Source of the DNA: Armillaria gallica
Taxonomy: Eukaryota > Basidiomycota > Agaricomycetes > Agaricales > Physalacriaceae
Reading direction: 5' to 3'
Assembly: GCA_037576215.1 (NCBI GenBank)
Contig: JBANDB010000005.1
Coordinates: 4,836,001-4,900,000, forward strand
Length of the DNA: 64,000 bases
Shown: positions 1 to 11,419 of the stretch, in pieces
How the letters are laid out: each line of letters begins with the position of its first letter
How positions within the stretch are numbered: position 1 is the stretch's first letter
Notes under the pieces: generated by a model
Told to the model about the DNA's origin: nothing
What the model saw: the letters and a program-made list of their open reading frames with translations, nothing else
Databases searched by the model: none
Made by a program: the position numbers and the translations under genes

Positions 1-456
1 CGGGAAGACGCGAATGCGTATATATATTTCCGTGAAGAACCGGGTATTTTGGGGACCAACACAACATACTAGTTACACACGGCGCCCAAATTGCGCAACG
101 TCGGTGTCCCTAGATACTTGTTTACCGCTGAAGTCCCGGAGTCATATCGTGAGACAGTACGCCGTGGTGTCCGTCATATCAGTCACATCGCGTACATTTC
201 TGAGACGGAGCTTGGATCCTGGGATCCAAGGAATATCAGTCAGCGCTTGTGGATGGCTTCTAAGGGGCGACCCAGTACGGTACTCAGTATGTGCTTAGAG
301 CCACTTCAACCTGATCAGTCTAACATTACCATCTGCAGGGTTGAGGTGTCTTGCCAGTCTCTTCTATGGTCGGGAATTAAAACGCTTGCAGTCATCTTTG
401 CCCGCAGTGGATTATTATACTGGGAAGCGTGTACCCTTAAGGTTGACCTTCCTTGA
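1..456 (+). pseudogene. F-box-like family, copy 1 (3' part, broken)
   Basis: This is the 3' part of a family with two fuller copies at 5931 and 14921; the 5' part lies outside the window. Against copy 2 it has lost one G in a G run near position 50 (four G instead of five), which shifts the frame. In the corrected frame it also has TAG at 70-72 where copy 2 has TGG. After that the shared C-terminal block is readable (GSWDPRNI and QRLWMASKGRPST). A GT-AG intron follows at about 290-337, and a short last exon reads to 456. In the fuller copies the N terminus begins like an F-box (LPPELVEIIVHDI), which suggests an SCF adaptor, but no known substrate domain is visible. Pseudogene status is seen in the sequence; the F-box label is an inference. 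Confidence 0.6.
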
Positions 457-1017
457 GAAGAAGAATTTACTCTAAAGGAATGCTATGCTCCACCTATAAA
501 AACCTTCCAAGTTAGGCTCGTCAGCTGCCATCTGTGCAGGTTGCGCTGGACGACCTTGAAATCGGTACGCTCATCAACTGTGCGCACCTTGTGCCGCTTG
601 CACATTCAATGCGTTTCTGTGGGCTTTATTAATGGGGTGAAGGATGATATCGATGATGGCACTTGAACTAAAATGTATGAAAATACAGTAACGAGGAACA
701 GAGCAAGAGCAAGACAGCAGGGCAGAACTAACAAGGGGATCAACGAGCCTTCTATGATCTATCTAATGAAGTAAAAAGAGTCACATATATAGGGCAAGGG
801 CAGGACAGATATATAGTATATGTATACCGCATCACAGCAACACTGATCAGACTGAAGATAAAACAAGGAGAAAAGGAAATGTGAAAGAAGCTCAACAGTT
901 AGAATCGCCAATTAAAAGTGTTCTGAGGAAGCTCCAAAGTCGAAAGCTCCAGGCACTGCTGGGGTCGGTTCCTTTTTAAGACGGAAAAAGGTAATCTAAA
1001 AATGTTGTGACTTTTCG
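457..1017. other. intergenic, 3' flank of kinase copy A
   Basis: No gene is seen. From about 500 onward the sequence matches the 3' flank of kinase copy B (from about 8470). Relative to the second unit, about 1.55 kb is missing here: sequence matching 6900-6920 runs straight into sequence matching 8470. Confidence 0.5.
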
Positions 1018-3394
1018 TTACCTTTGTATGCTGCAAAAACGGGATAAGGAAAACTCAATGAAAAACTTATCCTTTTCAGCGCTCATTTCGCCTGGAAAAA
1101 ATAGCTGCTTTTCTACGAATGAAAAACGGTTTCCTTTGTTCTGACGGCTGGAGACACGTTTTACATTCCGTTTTTCGAGCTCTTTTTCCTCCCTTAAAAG
1201 AGTACGTAAATCATCCCGATTTTTAACTTGTTTTTCTGGACTCGTTTCTACCTTTAGAAGTTTAAATGAAATGTCGCAACACTTTGAGGACTCGTTTTTT
1301 TGATCGGAGAATGTATCGGCCCCGGCAGTGAGGGTCGGAGCGGAGCTGAAGTCGGTATTTAGGAATGCAAGCGGATCGAACTCGAGGGGGGAAATGTTCG
1401 TCATGGAAGTGGTCGTGCCCTCTCCCCTGATGTCCAAAAATGGCGGTAAGCCCGAAGGTATAGCTAATTCGCCATGGACCAGAGGATCACGAAGTGGACC
1501 CAGGACAGGATTGTCCCAGTTCCTCGTCGGAAGTAGGGGATCGCCTGTCGCATGAAGAGACCCCATGAGGTCATGGACAGTTGGTCGATCCGAAGGTTTA
1601 TGAGCCCAACATTGTACCATGAGTTTCCACCATATATCATGAAACCCATTCTTCGCCAGTTCTCTTGGACGTGGAGGATGCTTCTTTTTGACGATGACCT
1701 TCATGATAATGGCGCCATCATTGAGGCCGCTCCAAGGTATTGACCCATCAAACACCTTATAAATGGTCAGAGTTCATCAAGAGCAGCCCCTCGCCTGAGG
1801 AATGCGTACCTCGAAATACACGCATGCAAGTGAATATACATCAGCTGAAAAGCTGTTTGGGCTACCACTGAGGACTTCTGGTGCTTGCCATCTTACGGTG
1901 CCACCCTTGCGCGACGAAGACGACGAAGTCGCAAAGGTTGTACTACCCATCACGAAGGATATACCGAAATCTGCGATAACCGCTCTACAGTCATCAGTGA
2001 TCAATACGTTATCCTTGTTTTGGATTAGCAAGATATCGTCTGCGAAATATGCTTCGTAACGCACTCCTTTGAGATCGCCATGAACGATGGACAATTTGTG
2101 CAGATAATCCATACCACGTGAAATGTCTATGGCCTAGTACTTATTTATCAGACTTGCTGATACAAAAGAGAAATGGGACAGTTCTTACGAGTCTATGTCG
2201 ATCAGGATCATTGTTTGTATTGATATATTGACGAAGAGACCCGTTGGCCATGAATGGCGACACGAGACAGTAGGTGGAGAGATCAGAATCGCGAAAAATG
2301 CCGTAGAAAGGTAGGACATTGGGATGATCGCACTGCCTCCAAATGATGGCCTCTCGCCTTACTTGCTACAAAGGAGATGTTACGCTGATTCGAGTCGTAG
2401 CGGGAAAACGATAACAACCTACCCGCAAAACTTTCTTGATATTATTGTCACTTGTGAATACCCTCGCTTGTTTGACAGCCACTTCCACTCCCTTGATTTC
2501 TCCTCTCCAGACCTCACCAAAGTGCCCTAGAGCAAACGCACGATCTCCCGTCTTTTTGAAGCCTCTAAGCACGAGACACCGAGGTACGCAGTCGTGGATG
2601 CGTGTCAACATGAGAGAGGTTTTGAGAAGAGTGTGCTTGGATGTCATTGGTATTCCCGGTACATCTAGAAGCTGGCCAAGGTTGGATTATTTATAAAAAG
2701 CTTGGAAGATATGACTTCCAACATACATCCTGAAGGAAGTCCAAAGTGCACTGTGCTTCCTGGACCGATAAATCGCGTAGTTGATCGGATATGTTTGATT
2801 TCGAAAGTACCTCAGTGACTTGCTTCACCAGGTTGTTTATCCTGATATTCACCCCATGCCCCAGATCTGATTTCGGTTTGTTCAAAAGCGCGTCTAAAAT
2901 AGCCTATCTCTGTTACAGATGCGCAAACTCCGGCGGAGTAGGTGTAGACTCACCTCATCCCCTTGGTTCTCATCGATAGGTTTAGCTTTCTTCACTGTAG
3001 ACCAGCCTTCTGGCGTTGCCCGCTTGCGCTTGAGACTCGACAATGCGTTCAACAGAGACTCGGATGGCTTTGGGGCGTCGAAATAGGATGGGTAGTCGTT
3101 GATCATGGACAAAGGGTCAAAGTCTGCATGATTGTACTCGGTATACGGTTCGTCGGAGAGCTCTGAAGGAAGACGTAACATCGTTTTTATATGTGGCTCG
3201 TTATGATGGCTATTGACGACGGTGAAGCTATAGCCGAGGTTGGCGGGCGGTGAATGGTACATTGGGTATGGTTGTGGCGGAGGATATGGATGCGGGGGGA
3301 TAACAAGAGCGTGCGGATGTGGATGCGCAAGTTTAGGGCCAAATCCCACACGGGAGGGAAGCCAGGTCTCTTCGCCAGCAGTATGCATTGGCAT
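1018..3394 (-). CDS. TKL-like protein kinase, copy A
   Basis: Probable Ser/Thr or dual-specificity kinase of the tyrosine-kinase-like group common in Agaricomycetes; the substrate is unknown. Read on the minus strand with about six short introns. Exon 1 (3394 to about 2956) is Pro/His-rich and ends near a basic KRKR patch, possibly a nuclear signal. A 50-nt intron follows, then a helical pre-kinase segment (LSVQEAQCTLDFLQD), the glycine loop (LGHFGEVWRG), the VAVK lysine, the helix-C region (REAIIWRQCDHPNVLPFYG), the catalytic loop HGDLKG|DNVLI, DFGIS, APEV and DVYSLACVYFEV. All key catalytic residues are present. The catalytic loop is split by a 51-nt intron with no stop, so unspliced RNA stays in frame. 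The Lys/Glu-rich tail after the kinase is absent from copy B. ATG 3394 is the first in-frame ATG of exon 1; an upstream exon is possible. Confidence 0.72.
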
Positions 3395-3787
3395 AACGTC
3401 GGTGGATGGCTATCAGTGCGCCAGGATGAGAGAAAGAGGTCACCGAGTAGAGGTAAGCCTGGGTGTCTCTAGTCTCTCATAGACAGACGACGATACAGAC
3501 AATGATGACGGTCCAGCAGTGACAATATTAACAGCATTAAAACCTATGTAACACTGAACAGCATTGAATAAAACTCACAACACGAGAGTGATGCACGTGA
3601 TCGAGCACGCGGAAGGATGAGCCCGAACTTGGCCCGGGTCCCGGGATTCAGTCTCTCCTGGGAAAAGCATACAGCAACTGAGAATAGTGTACAGCACAGG
3701 TGGCCCAGGCTGTGTTGAGTTGCCGGGTTGGTCTCGAGTTAGTGGGGTCTGTACAGTTTAATCTCGAAGGAGCGCGTCGCAATAGGC
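3395..3787. other. upstream region of kinase copy A
   Basis: No gene is seen. This is the probable promoter of the minus-strand kinase and ends at the target duplication of the inserted MITE. Confidence 0.4.
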
Positions 3788-4300
3788 AACGCAACTAGTG
3801 ATGTACCAGGCCCGGCTTGGCCTGGCTTTTAGGGCTTGAGCCTGGCTTGCAGCGGGCCAGGCTTTTGGCAGGTAGGACATCAATAATATTTTGAGTCGCG
3901 GTAAGAGTCTTTTCAGTCTAAAAACATCATAGTGATGTCTTCAAGAAGGTAATCAATGTCTATAGCCTCCTTTTTAATAGCAGTAGAATCCTCACGAGTC
4001 TTATTAGTGATTATAAAGCACCGGTCACTGACTGGGGGACATATGCAAGGAGCTGCAAAGTTTCAATTATATCAGCAAGGCTTACATGGACGGTGCGACC
4101 ACTCAACTGATTAGCTTTGCAGCGCTTCATCTTACCGTTTTATTGCACTACGAAAGCCAGGGCCTAAGCCTAGGGCTTGGGCTTTCCAAATTCAAAGCCT
4201 GAGCCCGAGCCCTCTACAAGCCCGACGCTAGGGCCTGGATTTGTAGGGCTTGGCCTGGCTTTCGGGCTTGAGCCAGGCCCTGTACATCGCTAAACGCAAC
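3788..4300. mobile_element. hAT-type MITE with 8-bp target duplication
   Basis: The element spans 3796-4292 (497 bp). Both flanks carry AACGCAAC (3788-3795 and 4293-4300), a perfect 8-bp direct repeat, which is the hAT superfamily target length. The termini are inverted: the left end reads TAGTGATGTACCAGGCC and the complement of the right end reads TAGCGATGTACAGGGCC. Arms rich in GGCCTGGC and GGGCTTGAGCC extend about 90 bp on the left and about 150 bp on the right and could pair as a long hairpin. The interior is AT-richer, and no transposase ORF is readable, so it is non-autonomous. Confidence 0.82.
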
Positions 4301-4340
4301 TGACGCTAGCTACAGGAATACGCCAAACCTATGTGCTGAT

Positions 4341-4652
4341 GTGGCTTGGAAGTCGGTACAAATCATACAACTAATCCGAAGGATGAAATCTACGACATTG
4401 TGCTTGCCGAAGGCCGGTTACGTCAATCAATGCAAAGGCGAAGGAGGCGGGGCTGCAGTGAAAGATAGGAGTGCTGAAGGGGCACCGACGAAGAAGCGAG
4501 ATGAGCATGTCGTGATGAAGGAGCAGGAAAAGGTGAAAGTCGTGGCGATGGTGCCAGAACCAGAGCCGGAACAGGAAGAGCAGGACGAAGGGGAGGACCA
4601 GACGATGAAGACGACCAGAGACGGGCCGCCAGACGACATGCCTGGTCGATAG
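4341..4652 (+). other. acidic ORF of doubtful status
   Basis: A 103-codon ORF just right of the MITE with a low-complexity Glu/Pro/Asp-rich C-terminal half. It overlaps nothing else, but no family is recognised and the sequence is absent from the second duplicated unit. It may be chance or a remnant of a larger gene. Confidence 0.18.
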
Positions 4653-4690
4653 CATTATGATTAATGTTACAGTGCATAGATTTTCTACAT

Positions 4691-5609
4691 TCAGACGAGT
4701 TCTGCATCTCCTCGTTCTACTAGATGCTCTACGACGTAGAATGGGACGGACGTGAGCTGATCTTTTTCCAGAGTGAGGGTCGCCCGGCTGCAAAATGATC
4801 AGTAAGAGTAGGCAAGAGATCGATAGGACGCACTCTGGTAAACGGACAGGTGGACATCTTTGAGTGCATAGGTGAAGACGGCAGGACATCTGTTGGGTTC
4901 TGCAAAGACAGGATCGTAAGCCAAATGACATACCCATCGGTGGGACAAAATGGGCTGGTCGTCGGGATGAGCCTGAGCTGGTGGCAAACTCTGCAGCAGC
5001 ACCGAGTAGTGGAGATGCCGATACGTATGTGGTGCTTGGCTGACATTAATAGTACCACATACAACCCAAGCAAATCGAACACACCTGGTCGCATATGCCT
5101 TTTCTGCCGTCATCAGCCGCGTTTGTATCTCTGCGTCGGCGGTGATGAATCACGCATATTTCTCAATCTATCTCGCGTTCAGTCTCAGCCAGTTGCCCTC
5201 GAAAATTGCTGCACCTTGTAGAGCCGTGTCCGGATGTACGGGCGCACAATAAACTTGACGCCTTCCACCTCTGTCTGGGTGAGCATAATCCGAATATGCT
5301 CTTCTTCTGAGGTAGAGGGATCACCACGAGGGGCTTGCACTGTGTCTGTCTGCACGGAAGTCAGATAATTAGACCATTGAAAACGAGTGAGCACACCTGC
5401 CGCCGTATGTGGTCGAGCAACAAGCCGGGGAGCTGTTCCTGTGCTGCAAGGATCGTCGGCGCGTGTCGTTCGTTCATCCAGTGTCGAATGAGCTCAGAGA
5501 GTGACGTCTCAGCTTCTGTCGGGGCTGGCACATCGAGATTGAGAAAGTTGAGAGCGTCGCCTTTGGACGAGGTGGCTAGCAGAGTATACTCGCCACCCCA
5601 GTCCATCAA
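4691..5609 (-). pseudogene. SLD5: SLD5 (GINS subunit) pseudogene, copy A
   Basis: SLD5 is a subunit of the GINS tetramer in the CMG replicative helicase. On the minus strand exon 1 reads from ATG 5609 through the typical ELIRHWMNERHAPTILAAQE and LLDHIRRQ motifs to a GTGTGC donor. Exon 2 gives EHIRIMLTQTEVEGVKFIV and RTRLYK, and after a 47-nt intron IEKYA-stop-FITADAEIQ. The TGA at 5150-5152 replaces CGA, which copy B still has. The C-terminal exon (ATLTLEKDQ, then EHLVERGDAELV) is recognisable and ends at 4691. The splice site before that last exon also looks lost (TT-AC instead of GT). The gene therefore appears dead, and a functional SLD5 should exist elsewhere in the genome. Confidence 0.75.
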
Positions 5610-5757
5610 GGGAGGCAGGGATTTGTGAAGGTATGTTTCGGGGTAAGATTTTCCGCGCTTTGTTCATCGTCACGTTGTAGAACGAAGGTAAGGCGGTGGG
5701 GTGGTGTTATGTATGCTGACAAAGAGTCAGAAAGACAGCGACGAGACAGTTAGGGGT

Positions 5758-5827
5758 GGCTTGATGTGCTAGGGTGTGCATATCAACTGTCGAAGGGAGG
5801 TCCTGGGTTCAATTCCCAGTCAAGCCC
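5758..5827 (+). tRNA. tRNA-like sequence, probably a tRNA pseudogene
   Basis: Seventy nt with a perfect 7-bp acceptor stem (GGCTTGA with TCAAGCC), a perfect 5-bp T stem (CTGGG/CCCAG) and a perfect pol III B box (GGTTCAATTCC). The D stem is only 3 bp and the anticodon stem does not pair; the loop CTGTCGA would give anticodon GTC (Asp). It looks like a decayed tRNA or a tRNA-derived SINE head. A second copy is at 13405-13472. Confidence 0.4.
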
Positions 5828-5930
5828 ATTGCGCTCGTCGTGCAGATGTGTTTTTGAAAAGTTCGAATCAGTTATTCCATTCAGATCGACATTCACGGCC
5901 CGTGCTCCCGGACCACGGTTGTCTTTCACT

Positions 5931-6731
5931 ATGACGACCTTACCCCCAGAGCTTGTAGAGATAATCGTACATGATATACGGAACTCTGAAATGCCCTCAT
6001 TCGTCCGAAAATCGTCCATGACTACTTGCCCACGAATTAACCGAACCTGGAACGCTGTCTATGTTCCTATCGCTTCTCAGGATATATACATCACCAACCT
6101 CGGCGCATGTCTACTATCTATGCGACATATCCCGGGACGGAAAATCTATCATCTACTGCGACTTTATCCCCCGGGTTACCCGTACCATTACCTGCTTCGT
6201 CGACCTCCGAACAAATAAACGGGAGTGCGCGGCAAAGCGGTCTATCGTTATCTCGTTGACCTACCCAATATCCGTGGTTTCCAAGCTCTGTTCAAACACG
6301 TCCCATGTATATCTTTCCAGATCGTTTGGATGGGTATGGAAAAATATATCATACCGGTATTATCGCTCCATGGTATTCCTGTTCGAGTCCCCTACAAATG
6401 GTTCTCTCCCAGTACTGCCTCCCCGCACCACCACTCCGGGAAAACGCGAATGCGTATAGACATCTCTGTGAAGGACCAGGTCTTTTGGGGGACCAACACA
6501 ACATATTGGTTACATACGACGCCCAAAGTTCGCAATGTCGGTGTCCCTAGATACTTGTTCATCACTGAAGTCCCGGAGTCATATCGTGAGACAGTACGCC
6601 ATCGTGTCCATCATATCAGTGACACCGCGTACATTTCTGAGACGGAGCTTGGATCCTGGGATCCAAGGAATATCAATCAGCGCTTGTGGATGGTTTTCAA
6701 CGGGCGACCCAGTACGGTACTCAGTATGTGA
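5931..6731 (+). pseudogene. F-box-like family, copy 2 (two compensating frameshifts)
   Basis: The start is ATG 5931, with F-box-like LPPELVEIIVHDIRNSEMPS and then TCPRINRTWNAVY. Against copy 3 there is one extra base near 6105 and one base missing near 6235. Between them the homologous frame (YYLCDISRDGKSIIY, RTITCFVDLR) is shifted by one, and the original frame meets TAA at 6216-6218. After 6235 the frame is restored (VYRYLVDLPNIRGFQALF, GSWDPRNINQRLW). As written, translation ends after about 95 codons. A second exon and 3' flank homologous to copy 3 follow to about 6960. The frameshift pair is seen directly; the F-box label is an inference. Confidence 0.6.
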
Positions 6732-6900
6732 TTAGAGCCACTTCCGTCTGATCAGTCTAACATCCCCACCTGTAGGGCTCAGGTGTCTCACCAGTCTCTT
6801 CTACGGTCAGGAATTCAAACGCTTGCAGTCATCTTTGCCCGCAGAGAATCATTATACTAGGAAGCGAGTACCCTTTAAGGTCGACCCTCCTCGAGAAGAA

Positions 6901-8912
6901 GAATTTGCTCTAAAGGAATGCTATGCTTCCAGTATGTTCCATGAAGTTACCTGTACATGAAGGCTATATTATTTGAATGACATTGCAGTTGTCGAATCCA
7001 TTCTCGACCTCCGTATATTCCAAGATGGTTTTTTGGTTACGTGTCGGTGTTGTGAGCATCTTCGTCTTTCAACCTCTTTTACGACGATACAGACCTAGTG
7101 CCACGTAGGGGGGAGGGACGTTCTTATATCATATGCGCTTCTACAGTGTCATTTAAGAAGTTTGGCGGCACCGGTGTTGCCGTCCACAGTGCTACGAACA
7201 GGCAAGTTCTATTGGAAGAAATCTGATAAATTCCCTGGATTCACTTCAAGTTCACCATCACCGTCTCGTGTTCTAGGACACTTTCGGACCGGTCTCCTTC
7301 GGGGCCAGAGTTCGAACATAAGTGAGTTGATTGCCTACGGGGTCTTATATTATTCTGATTCTCGTTTTTTGAAGCTGCTGCGAGACCTCGGCCCAGCCCT
7401 GAATCTCTTCGGCACATTCCTTATCTTGAAGTTACAAGGTTTGGTTGGAGGCGTTCAGTCTTCATGGGCAACGCCACAGCGAAACAGCTTTGACACCGGC
7501 CAAGTGGTGGGAGAAACAGTCGCAGGTTACATGGGTGTCGTCCTGAGTTGAATCGCGGCTGAACACCCTTCCATGCTTTGGGGTCAAGGGAGAACTCTCT
7601 GTTGCAGGAAGCACGCTCGTAACCGGCTCGTTGTAAACCTTAAGCTAGCTCAATTGGCCAACGCTGGTAAGTGATAACGGAGCATGGCGGTATTGGATTC
7701 TTACATTGGTGATAGGTGACGCTAAAACACTGGTCATCCCTCTCGTAGTACTAGACAAATGAGGAGGAGCAGAAAGACTCTGTTGTTACTCCAGATTGAC
7801 AAGTTTTACACACATGTTTCTTGCGAACCCCGGTTCCCGGTCTAAGTTTCTGTCGGGTACTGATTGTTACTAGATTCGAAGCAGGGCTAGAAGTAGTGTC
7901 AAAGACAGTAGCGTGAAGCAGTTTAAGGGCGTATCGAATGTACTAACTGTGTACTTGATATTGAAACTTTATGGGATGGCTGGGTATCAACCATCCACCC
8001 TATGTATCATTAGGTTGATGTCGTCGTTCCTCTACGAGAGACTACTATAGGATGGCGGCCGATATCTAAACGGTGGAACGTATACCTGTCACGGTGATAA
8101 TTTAATACCTGGAATCTTGTAGACAGAGTGCTCAAGTATACACCATGCGGTTCCGAATGTAAGGACGTGGAAGTTCAAGTTAACTTAGCACATGAGCTTT
8201 GACGCCGAGGATTGGTTCGAGGCAGGCAACTGTCCTTTTGGCTCCATGCGCGATCAGCCTTTTCGGTGCCTAAGCAAGAGCCTGATAGTATTCATGCTGC
8301 GGGTGAATCACTCGAAATAAGTCCTAAGCAGAAACCAAAAACTATGCAATTTCAGTAAAAGTTGCGCGTTTTTCTCCTTCATAACTTCTTATCCTCGACA
8401 GGTTTGCTGTATTTCGGGTTACCTACCGGAGATTGAAGAAAAAAAGTGATAAGATTCGACGATGTTACCCACTTGAAAAACCTTCCAAGCTTGGCTTGCC
8501 GGCTGCCATCCGTGCAGACTGGTTTCAACGTCGTCGAGCTCAATACACTCAACAAATGTGCGCACCTTGTACTGCTTGCACATTCAACACCTTTCTGTGG
8601 GCTGCATGAATGGTATAAACGATGATATCGATGACATTTGAACTATAACATAAGGAAATGAAGTAGAGCGGAACAGAGCAAGAGTAAGGCAGCCAGTGCA
8701 GAACTAACAAGGAGGATCAACGAGCCTTTTATCTAACAAAGTAAAGAGTCACATATATATAGGGGACAGATGTAGATTATATATACGACGTTGCAGCAAC
8801 ACTGATCGGACCGAAGATAAACCAAGGAGAAAAGGAAATGCGAAAGAAGTTCAAGAATTACAACTACCAGTACCGGTCTTCCAGAGCCGGAGCGGAGCTA
8901 AAGTCAACATCC
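6901..8912. other. unassigned stretch between F-box copy 2 and kinase B
   Basis: The stretch 6921 to about 8470 is absent from the first unit. A 129-codon ORF at 7162-7551 (+) has no recognisable domain and I do not call it a gene. From 8470 the sequence matches the kinase A 3' flank. Confidence 0.4.
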
Positions 8913-10540
8913 TCAAAGACAAGTACTTATAAATGAAAGACAAGTACTTATAGATGCATCCAGATCGAACCCGAGAGGGAAATGCTCTCGAGGGCCGAAC
9001 CGTTGTTGAGTAATGTCATGGAAGGGCCTAATGTCCAAAAATAGCGGTAAGCCCGAAGGTATAACTAATTCGTCATGGACCAGAGGATCACGAAGTGTGC
9101 CCAGGACAGGATTATCCCATTTCCCCACTGGAAGTAGGGTAACGCCTATCGCATGAAAAGACTCCATGAGATCGTGGAGAGTCGGTCGATCCGAAGGTTC
9201 ATGAGCCCAACATTGTACCATGAGCTTCCACCACAACTCAGCATGCCGGGTCGACCCCAGGTGCTTCGGATAAGGAAGATGTTTCTTTTCGAAACAGACA
9301 GTCTTGATAACGGCACCATCTCTGAGGTTGTTCCAGGGTATTGTCCCGTCGAACACCTTATACATGATCAGACTTTATAAAGAGCGGCTCGCCTGAGCAA
9401 CACGTACCTCAAAATACACGCAGGCAAGAGAATATACATCCGCTGGAAGGCTATTTGTACTACCACTGAGGACTTCCGGTGCCTCCCATCTTACGGTGCC
9501 ACCCTTGTGCGACGATGAAGATGTTGCGAAGGTTGTAACACCCATAACAAATGATATACCGAAATCTGTGATAACTGCTCTACAGTCGTCAGTGATCAAT
9601 ACGTTATCCTTGTTTTGGATTAGCAAGATATCGTCTGCGAAATATGCTTCGGAACGCACTCCTTTGAGATCGCCATGAACGATGGACAGTGTGTGCAGGT
9701 AGTTCATACCACGTGTAATGTCTAGAGCCTACTATTTTATCAGAATTATATGAAAAGGGAAATCGGCCAGTTCTTACAAGTCTGTGTCGATCAGGATCAT
9801 CAGTTTTGTTCATATATTGACGAAGCGAACCGTTGACCATGAATGGCGAGACGAGACAGTAGGTAGAAGGAGCAGCATCGCGATAGATGCCGTAGAAAGG
9901 TAGGACATTGGGATGATCGCACTGCTTCCAAATAATGGCCTCTCTCCTTAGTTGCTATAAAGGAAATGTTATGCTGATTCGAGTCGTGGCGGAAAATCGA
10001 TAACCCACCCGCAGAACTTTCTTGACATTATTGTCACTTGTGAATATCCTCCCTTGTTTGACAGCCACCTCCACTCCCTCAACTTCTCCTCTCCAGAGTT
10101 CACCAAAATGCCCTAGAGCAAACGCACGATCTCCCGTCTTTCTGAAGCCTCTGAGCATGAGACACCGAGGTACGCAGTCATGGGTACGTGTCAACTTGAG
10201 AGAGGTTTTGAGAAGAATGCGCATGAATATCGCTGGTATTCCCGGTACATCTAGAAGCTGACCAAGGTTGGATTATTAATAAAAAGCTTGCAAGATATGA
10301 CTTCCAACATACATCCTGAAGGAAGTCCAAAGTACACTGCGCTTCCTGGACCGATAAATCACGTAGTTGGTCGGATATGTTTGATTTGGAAAGCACCTCA
10401 GTGACTTGCTTCACCAGGTTGTATATGATGCTAGTCACGCCGTGCCTGATCTGATCTTGGTCTTTCCGAAAGCGCGTCTAAAATAGTCTGCCAATGTTAC
10501 AGATGCACAAACTCTGGCGGAGTAGGCGTAGAGTCACCTG
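8913..10540 (-). CDS. TKL-like protein kinase, copy B (kinase exons of a chimeric gene)
   Basis: Close paralogue of copy A with the same exon structure. Visible motifs are LGHFGELWRG, VAVKQGRIF, REAIIWKQCDHPNVLPFYG, HGDLKG|DNVLITDD (split by the same stop-free 51-nt intron), DFGIS, APEV, and VFDGTIPWNNLRDGAVI after a last intron. No stop or frameshift is seen in the kinase. The C-terminal tail is shorter and unlike copy A. Homology to copy A ends exactly at the donor of the intron preceding the pre-kinase segment (about 10539/10540). Upstream, on the same strand, lie the SHD exons at 10543-11169. One in-frame join is possible, through a 12-nt micro-exon and a shifted acceptor, which would make a single SHD-kinase gene spanning 8913-11169. 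One of those acceptors reads GAG, so the exact join is uncertain. Confidence 0.68.
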
Positions 10541-10542
10541 AG

Positions 10543-11169
10543 TCACTTCCTCCAGGATGTGGAATAGAATGAATGAGATAACAAACTGAGTGCACGCACA
10601 TCATCCTTGAACCCTGGGTACCGCCGGGCCAACTCGAAATACACGTCCCTGGACAGCTTTTCAAACTTGGTGGTAGGTAGAGTAGCTAGTTTCTGTCTAG
10701 CCCGATTCCGTTCAGGATGGAATCCCTCTTGGACAGGTAAGAAGGGCACTAGAAACAAGAATGTTGATGAGAGTCACAGGAGGCACATCGACAGAGCCTC
10801 TACCTTCTGTATCACCTTTCCTACGAACCAATTCATCATATACATCGGTCGATAGTTCGTGAAACTGCTGGATAGTGAGTCGAGTGAGCTTTTGCCTTGC
10901 TGTCGACCGAGATTTGGGTGGGGCTGCAGAACGTCAGCATCGGACAGTCCTTCGACCTACTGGGCGTCATCCGCACCTTTAGATGGATAAACAATCATAT
11001 ATTTGCTCAGCTCATCAAAATGTGTCTTCGATATGAGTCGATAGTCGATTGTCACTACGGGAGCGGTTTTGTCTCTGATCGGTCTATAGGACTCTGTGCG
11101 ATAGTTGGAGATGCCTGAGAATGCTGTGGACGTTGGCGACAGTGCTCGGGACTGAGAACGTTTAGTCAT
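10543..11169 (-). CDS. SPA2: Spa2-homology (SHD/GIT) N-terminal segment, polarisome scaffold-like
   Basis: Spa2 is the polarisome scaffold at growing hyphal tips; its N-terminal SHD binds MAP-kinase-kinase partners in yeast. Three minus-strand exons read cleanly. Exon 1 starts at ATG 11169 and contains THFDELSKYM. After a 53-nt intron comes SHD repeat 1 (ARQKLTRLTIQQFHELSTDV, then YDELVRRKGDTE). After a 55-nt intron comes VPFLPVQEGFHPERNRARQK and repeat 2 (LATLPTTKFEKLSRDVYFEL). The splices restore the expected family order. A full Spa2 is usually far longer, with coiled coils and a C-terminal domain; none of that follows here. Instead the kinase exons follow on the same strand. This is either a truncated Spa2 duplicate or exon 1-3 of an SHD-kinase fusion. 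Confidence 0.7.
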
Positions 11170-11419
11170 GGGGGCCGATCGTGGTGGTAGATGGTCAACA
11201 TAGATGGAGAGTGCCCATTATTGTATGGGACAAGGTCAACATGCTAGATCCTCGTGTTTGCGCCACCAACTCACACCGGGTAGGAAGAAATTTACGGCAA
11301 CTATCCGGACCCAACTATCCGGTAGCCGAACTGACCCTAAGGCAAAAGGGAGGACTAAACGATGAATGACGACGATAGGGACGGAGCCGACAACAGCATC
11401 AATGTTACAGTACACGTAT

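Noticed and set aside
7162..7551. 129-codon plus-strand ORF
   Set aside because: No family resemblance and absent from the paralogous unit; kept only as an unexplained stretch.
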